Shown piece after piece: positions 8,480-11,131 of a stretch of 11,131 nucleotides of DNA. How positions within the stretch are numbered: the stretch's first letter is position 1; every line of letters starts with the position of its first letter. The translations under genes were made by a program, and so were the position numbers. A model generated the notes under the pieces. That model was not told the DNA's origin and searched no databases. It saw only the letters and a list, made by a program, of their open reading frames with translations. The DNA is from Stramenopiles sp. TOSAG23-6 (Eukaryota > Sar), in assembly GCA_900128565.1 (NCBI GenBank), contig LT636279.1, positions 1-11,131 of the forward strand, read 5' to 3'.

Positions 8480-10312
8480 CTAAGGATCTTTGACTAAATT
8501 AATGAAGTTTCTTTCAATATTCATCAATTCTTCTTCGATCAGAACACCCCCTGGACCCCCGAGATCAGCAGCTGCCTTCTTTGCTTCCATAGCAGCGCGT
8601 TTCTCCCGTTTCTGTGCATCTCTTGCAAGAGTCAATAAATTCTTTTCTCGCATAAATTCTCTCTCCAGCATTGCTCCCATCGCTGGTTTTTCATTTCCTT
8701 GAGGTTTCCATAAGCTATCGCTTAACTCTAAAAGCGACACTGTGCCACTATTATCACCAATTGCAACAAGTTGAACGGAAGCCTTATTATTTTGGCTATT
8801 AGAAATCGCAATGGAAGACAACGCATCGTCACATACTTTATGCGAATATGCGACCTCATTTTGCCTGAAGAAGTAATCCCAAACATCGACAACACCATCT
8901 TGACGGGCGACAAAAAATACCCCGGGTCTTGTTGGAGACCAACAACCTGCAGTTAAATACGATTGATGATATTTTGTAGTCATGATTGGTGTTTTCAAAT
9001 CTTCTGTCCAAATACGGGCTGTCCAATCACCCACATGTATCTTGGAAAAATACTTCAAAAAACAAAAAAAATTGTTAGGTACAAAATTTCCTATAAAAAA
9101 ATAAATTTGAAATTGAAAAAAAATAAAACATACAGTCATAAAATATTTTGTGTGAACTGGATTTCTCTGTATTGAATATATTGGAGCATGGTGCTTGCCA
9201 GGTCCATCTGAATATATTGATACACCATTTTTTGTTTTTTTGCTTCTCTTATTAATCGACGCAACGATTCCTTGTTCGGTTCCAACTAAGTACTTATGAG
9301 GTCCAGCTTCTGAGTTATAGGCCATACAAGATGCACCATATACTTTATCAGTGCCTTCTAGGGTGATCCGTTCAACTGGCTCATTTAATCTTCGAGTATC
9401 CCACCACAATATTTGCCCATCAGTAGAACAAGAAACACAAGAAGTTCCGGTTTTACTTTGAGGCCATTGGACGTCATATACTGGATCATGATGCGATGTC
9501 TCAATTTGACTTGTTGAAGTCGCACTCTCACTGCTTCGTCGATCAAAGGTGCAAATCAAACCGTTATACGAACCACCGACAAGGACTTCAGTATTCTTTG
9601 GATTGAATCGGAGAGCGCATAATGGCGAATCAGGAGTTAACGTCGACTCTGGTGCATTAGGTTTCTGAACGTCCCAAATATATGAACTTACAGGTAAATT
9701 TTTTTGAAGCAGTCTGGGATCTTGAAATTGTAACACAGAATACGAAACAGCAATTCTTGTTGGTCCATCAGGGATCCAATCAATCGTAGCTGCTGTGCGA
9801 CGCATAGAACATGGGTCACGAAGGACAGCCAAGCCTTTTGCCGAAGGAGGTTCTGAAGAGTGATCCTCCAAGAGTTCGTCAAAATATGTTTCATAAATAT
9901 TAATTGTGTTATTTTGTTTGACTCCCATTTGTATGACAGGTCCAAGTTTGGAAACGGAAGATCCTAGTGGCTCTGCAGCTTCTGTGCTTCCTTTTGTCTT
10001 TCCACCCTTTTCCCTTCGTTTTCTGTATCGTACCAACGCAGCTTCATCATCTATGTCAATCTCTTGTGGCCACCCACCTTCATTATGCGTTTGTCCCTTT
10101 TCACCCATAGCAACAGGTTTTGTAGTCACTTTAGACACCGATAATTGTGGCGCGGTGTCTAATGTAACATGTAAACTTTCCTTTCTTAATAAGGAAACAC
10201 CTCCATCACTAGAAGATATAACTTGCGCTAAAACTTCTGCGGGCATGTCGTCAAATTTTAGTTCTTTTCCAAAATGTCTTCGGGGTTTTGAGTACTCATA
10301 GACGAGATCCAT
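8480..10312 (-). CDS. DNAI2: Axonemal outer-arm dynein intermediate chain 2 (DNAI2 / IC69 type)
   Basis: WD-repeat subunit that helps dock the outer dynein arm and its heavy chains on ciliary doublet microtubules. Exons are 10312-9135 and 9035-8480, giving 577 residues, close to the usual 570-600. Family landmarks in order: N-terminal MDLVYEYSKPRRHFGK, GGWPQEI at 79-85, KQNNTINIYETYFDE at 132-146, then WD40 repeats with SYIWDVQKPN, HHDPVYDVQWPQSKTGT, STDGQILWWDTRRLNEP, VGTEQGIV, GDWTARIW and DVWDYFF. A charged helical tail (EREFMREKNLL, KREKRAAMEAKK) follows. The 99-nt element 9134-9036 has no in-frame stop, so an unspliced reading would keep 33 Phe-rich residues in the middle of a WD repeat. 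Removing it restores FMTVGDWTARIW. The gene is convergent with the TPR gene and divergent from an EF-hand gene. Identification is by strong motif-order match. Confidence 0.94.
   Translation of the reverse strand: MDLVYEYSKPRRHFGKELKFDDMPAEVLAQVISSSDGGVSLLRKESLHVTLDTAPQLSVSKVTTKPVAMGEKGQTHNEGGWPQEIDIDDEAALVRYRKRREKGGKTKGSTEAAEPLGSSVSKLGPVIQMGVKQNNTINIYETYFDELLEDHSSEPPSAKGLAVLRDPCSMRRTAATIDWIPDGPTRIAVSYSVLQFQDPRLLQKNLPVSSYIWDVQKPNAPESTLTPDSPLCALRFNPKNTEVLVGGSYNGLICTFDRRSSESATSTSQIETSHHDPVYDVQWPQSKTGTSCVSCSTDGQILWWDTRRLNEPVERITLEGTDKVYGASCMAYNSEAGPHKYLVGTEQGIVASINKRSKKTKNGVSIYSDGPGKHHAPIYSIQRNPVHTKYFMTVCFIFFQFQIYFFIGNFVPNNFFCFLKYFSKIHVGDWTARIWTEDLKTPIMTTKYHQSYLTAGCWSPTRPGVFFVARQDGVVDVWDYFFRQNEVAYSHKVCDDALSSIAISNSQNNKASVQLVAIGDNSGTVSLLELSDSLWKPQGNEKPAMGAMLEREFMREKNLLTLARDAQKREKRAAMEAKKAAADLGGPGGVLIEEELMNIERNFINLVKDP
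9036..9134 (-). mobile_element. Introner-like element, copy D (intron of the dynein gene)
   Basis: On the minus strand the 99 nt start TGTATGTTTTATTTT and end CCAAGATACA; the outer five bases TGTAT/ATACA are inverted, and TGT is repeated on both sides. The palindrome is partly decayed (ATAGGAAATTTTGTAC) but CCTAAC is kept (9079-9074). Exact removal joins AC|T GTG GGT GAT and gives TVGDW, the conserved dynein reading. A GT-AG alternative exists (9133-9041, 93 nt, ending CCAAG), but it would insert Ile-His, giving TIHVGDW. Copies C and D therefore point to the same unconventional border. Confidence 0.87.
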
Positions 10313-10472
10313 CGTAGAATAACCTTCTTAATTGTAGGTAATCTAAATCTAAGAATGTGGCAATTAATTAAAAATATATTCTTCCACGTTAGTCTAAGAG
10401 ATCTTCTTTCAAAGGTTTTGGAGGTACATACTCAATGTAACCGCGTAGAGAATTGTAACGCCAAAAATCCAA

Positions 10473-10497
10473 TTAGGTACGAAAAGTTTGTATGAAA
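10473..10497 (-). repeat. Truncated introner-like element, copy E
   Basis: The minus strand reads TTTCATACAAACTTTTCGTACCTAA, differing from the core of copies A and B (TTTCATACGAAATTTTGTACCTAA) by two substitutions and one extra base. Similarity stops right after CCTAA, where the 3' half is missing. Upstream similarity is lost at the ambiguous base 10498. It is either a decayed copy or part of an unannotated intron. Confidence 0.55.
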
Positions 10498-10568
10498 NTA
10501 TATCCAACGATCAGAATTTGATTTGCACGATAGTACAAAGACTAGCTACTACAAACAGTTGTACCAGT

Positions 10569-10597
10569 ATTGATCACAACATTGATCACATTGATCT
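10569..10597. repeat. Three direct copies of ATTGATC in a divergent promoter
   Basis: ATTGATCAC occurs at 10569-10577 and 10581-10589, followed at once by ATTGATCT at 10590-10597. Each contains the palindrome TGATCA or a one-base variant. The cluster is about 85 bp upstream of the EF-hand ATG and about 255 bp upstream of the dynein ATG. A binding-site array is possible; no known factor is assigned. Confidence 0.4.
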
Positions 10598-10680
10598 GAG
10601 ATATCAAGTCTATTTTCTATCGTACATTTGCTAAAAGCAAGTAACTTACAGTTGAGCTCAACTTGAAAATATCTCATTCA

Positions 10681-11131
10681 ATGTCAGAAGAGTTAAAAGG
10701 AGATATTGATGTGTCAGAAGAAGAAATTAATGAAATCAGAAAAGCATTTGACTACTATGACGAAGACAAGGTATGTTGTATTGATGAATCATCTATATCC
10801 CTCCACCAGTGTACCTTCTTATATTACACAAGTTATTGTTATTATGCATCGCTTGCAATTTATTCTTCTTTTCCCCCGAAAGTTTTTTTTCTCTTTTCAT
10901 TTTTCTAGAATTTCTTCTTTGTACGAAAAAAAAAAATCAACTTTCTTATGAAAATATATATCGTACTTCAATTCAAAAGAGTTTATTATTAGAAACATTA
11001 TCGTATTAACAATCTAATTATTTGTTTTATCTATCAATTACTCAGAGTGGTACAATGGAAAGGTCAGAATTGAATAATCTAGCCCTGGACTTGGGCCAAG
11101 AATTTGACGAAGATGAGCTTGTACGTTTTCA
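10681..11131 (+). CDS. EF-hand calcium-binding protein, N-terminal part (runs off the right edge)
   Basis: Exon 1 is 10681-10770 (30 codons, MSEELKGDIDVSEEEINEIR...). A GT-AG intron covers 10771-11045, and exon 2 starts at 11046 and continues past the window. Splicing completes a canonical EF-hand loop across the junction: DEDK|SGTMERSE, with D, D, S, T, E and the final Glu at loop positions 1, 3, 5, 7, 9 and 12. The flanking helices EEEINEIRKAFDYY and LNNLALDLGQEF fit. The acidic N-terminus and single visible hand are compatible with a calmodulin- or centrin-like regulator, but the rest is missing, so no family is assigned. I chose the ATG at 10681; no upstream ATG is in frame close by. It shares its upstream region with the dynein gene, which hints at a flagellar role without proving one. 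Confidence 0.8.
10771..11045 (+). other. Conventional GT-AG intron of the EF-hand gene
   Basis: 275 nt with donor AAG|GTATGT and acceptor TTACTCAG|AGT, phase 0, joining Lys30 to Ser31 within the EF-hand loop. A TTAAC near 11006-11010 is a weak branch candidate. The stretch 10919-10944 (TTGTACGAAAA... then ATCAACTTTC) faintly resembles the antisense of copy A. This may be a decayed relative or only shared A/T richness. Confidence 0.82.

Larger units (their letters stand above)
10313..10680. promoter_or_regulatory. Divergent intergenic region between dynein and EF-hand genes
   Basis: 368 bp between opposite start codons, so both promoters and 5' UTRs should be here. It contains a truncated introner-like copy (10473-10497), a triplicated ATTGATC motif (10569-10597) and a minus-strand open stretch of 27 sense codons ending at 10389 that looks protein-like. 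No TATA box is convincing. One ambiguous base lies at 10498. Confidence 0.5.

Noticed and set aside
9036-9134. The 33-residue Phe-rich insert as a real part of the dynein chain
   Set aside because: The open frame is by chance. The block is a copy of the element found in other genes and interrupts the conserved TVGDWTARIW motif.
10540-10677. Minus-strand ORF starting MRYFQVELNC with a Cys/Gln/Asp-rich middle
   Set aside because: Fewer than 50 codons, and its composition comes from the ATTGATC repeats read in reverse; it overlaps the EF-hand promoter and has no recognised domain.
10663-10680. Upstream TTG as the start of the EF-hand protein
   Set aside because: An ATG at 10681 lies in the same frame, and non-ATG starts are rare in eukaryotes; the added residues show no similarity.
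1-11131. Bacterial systems (CRISPR, operons, toxin-antitoxin), tRNA or rRNA genes
   Set aside because: No spaced direct-repeat arrays, no clover-leaf candidates and no rRNA motifs were seen; gene structure is eukaryotic.

Overview
The window is nuclear DNA from an AT-rich, flagellated unicellular eukaryote that uses the standard code. Three things point to this: spliceosomal introns, poly(A)-type signals, and an axonemal outer-arm dynein intermediate chain that is made only where motile cilia or flagella exist. The lineage cannot be fixed from the sequence. A stramenopile or other SAR-type protist is plausible but unproven.

Layout, left to right. (1) 56-1162, minus: a coiled-coil protein of unknown function, split by a 99-nt intron and running off the left edge in a second intron. 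(2) 1163-1473: a short divergent promoter region. (3) 1474-6903, plus: one uninterrupted 1809-codon ORF with a WW-like domain, several EF-hand-like segments and a C-terminal USP-type ubiquitin hydrolase domain. (4) 7140-8289, plus: a 267-residue two-clamp TPR co-chaperone-like protein in three exons. (5) 8480-10312, minus: DNAI2-type dynein intermediate chain, convergent with the TPR gene. (6) 10313-10680: a divergent promoter region. (7) 10681 to the right edge, plus: the start of an EF-hand protein with a conventional GT-AG intron.

The main discovery is a family of closely related short intron-like elements. There are three complete copies (209-307, 8038-8136, 9036-9134), one copy cut by the window edge (1-56) and one truncated intergenic copy (10473-10497). 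Each full copy is 99 nt and lies in sense orientation inside a different gene. They share a GTATGTTTT/GTTTGTTTT start, a central near-palindrome around TACGAAATTTTGTA, and a CCTAAC branch-point-like motif directly after it. They look like introner elements, which are mobile units that create new introns. In the TPR and dynein genes, protein homology calls for excision at the inverted ends TGTATGTT...AACATACA. This leaves an intron without a 3' AG, unlike the two ordinary GT-AG introns in the same window. Either these introns use an unconventional border or they carry short insertions that break two highly conserved protein motifs.

The genes do not form an operon. The dynein chain and the EF-hand protein share a divergent promoter region, and both could belong to a flagellar programme. 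The TPR protein probably serves Hsp70/Hsp90 chaperones.
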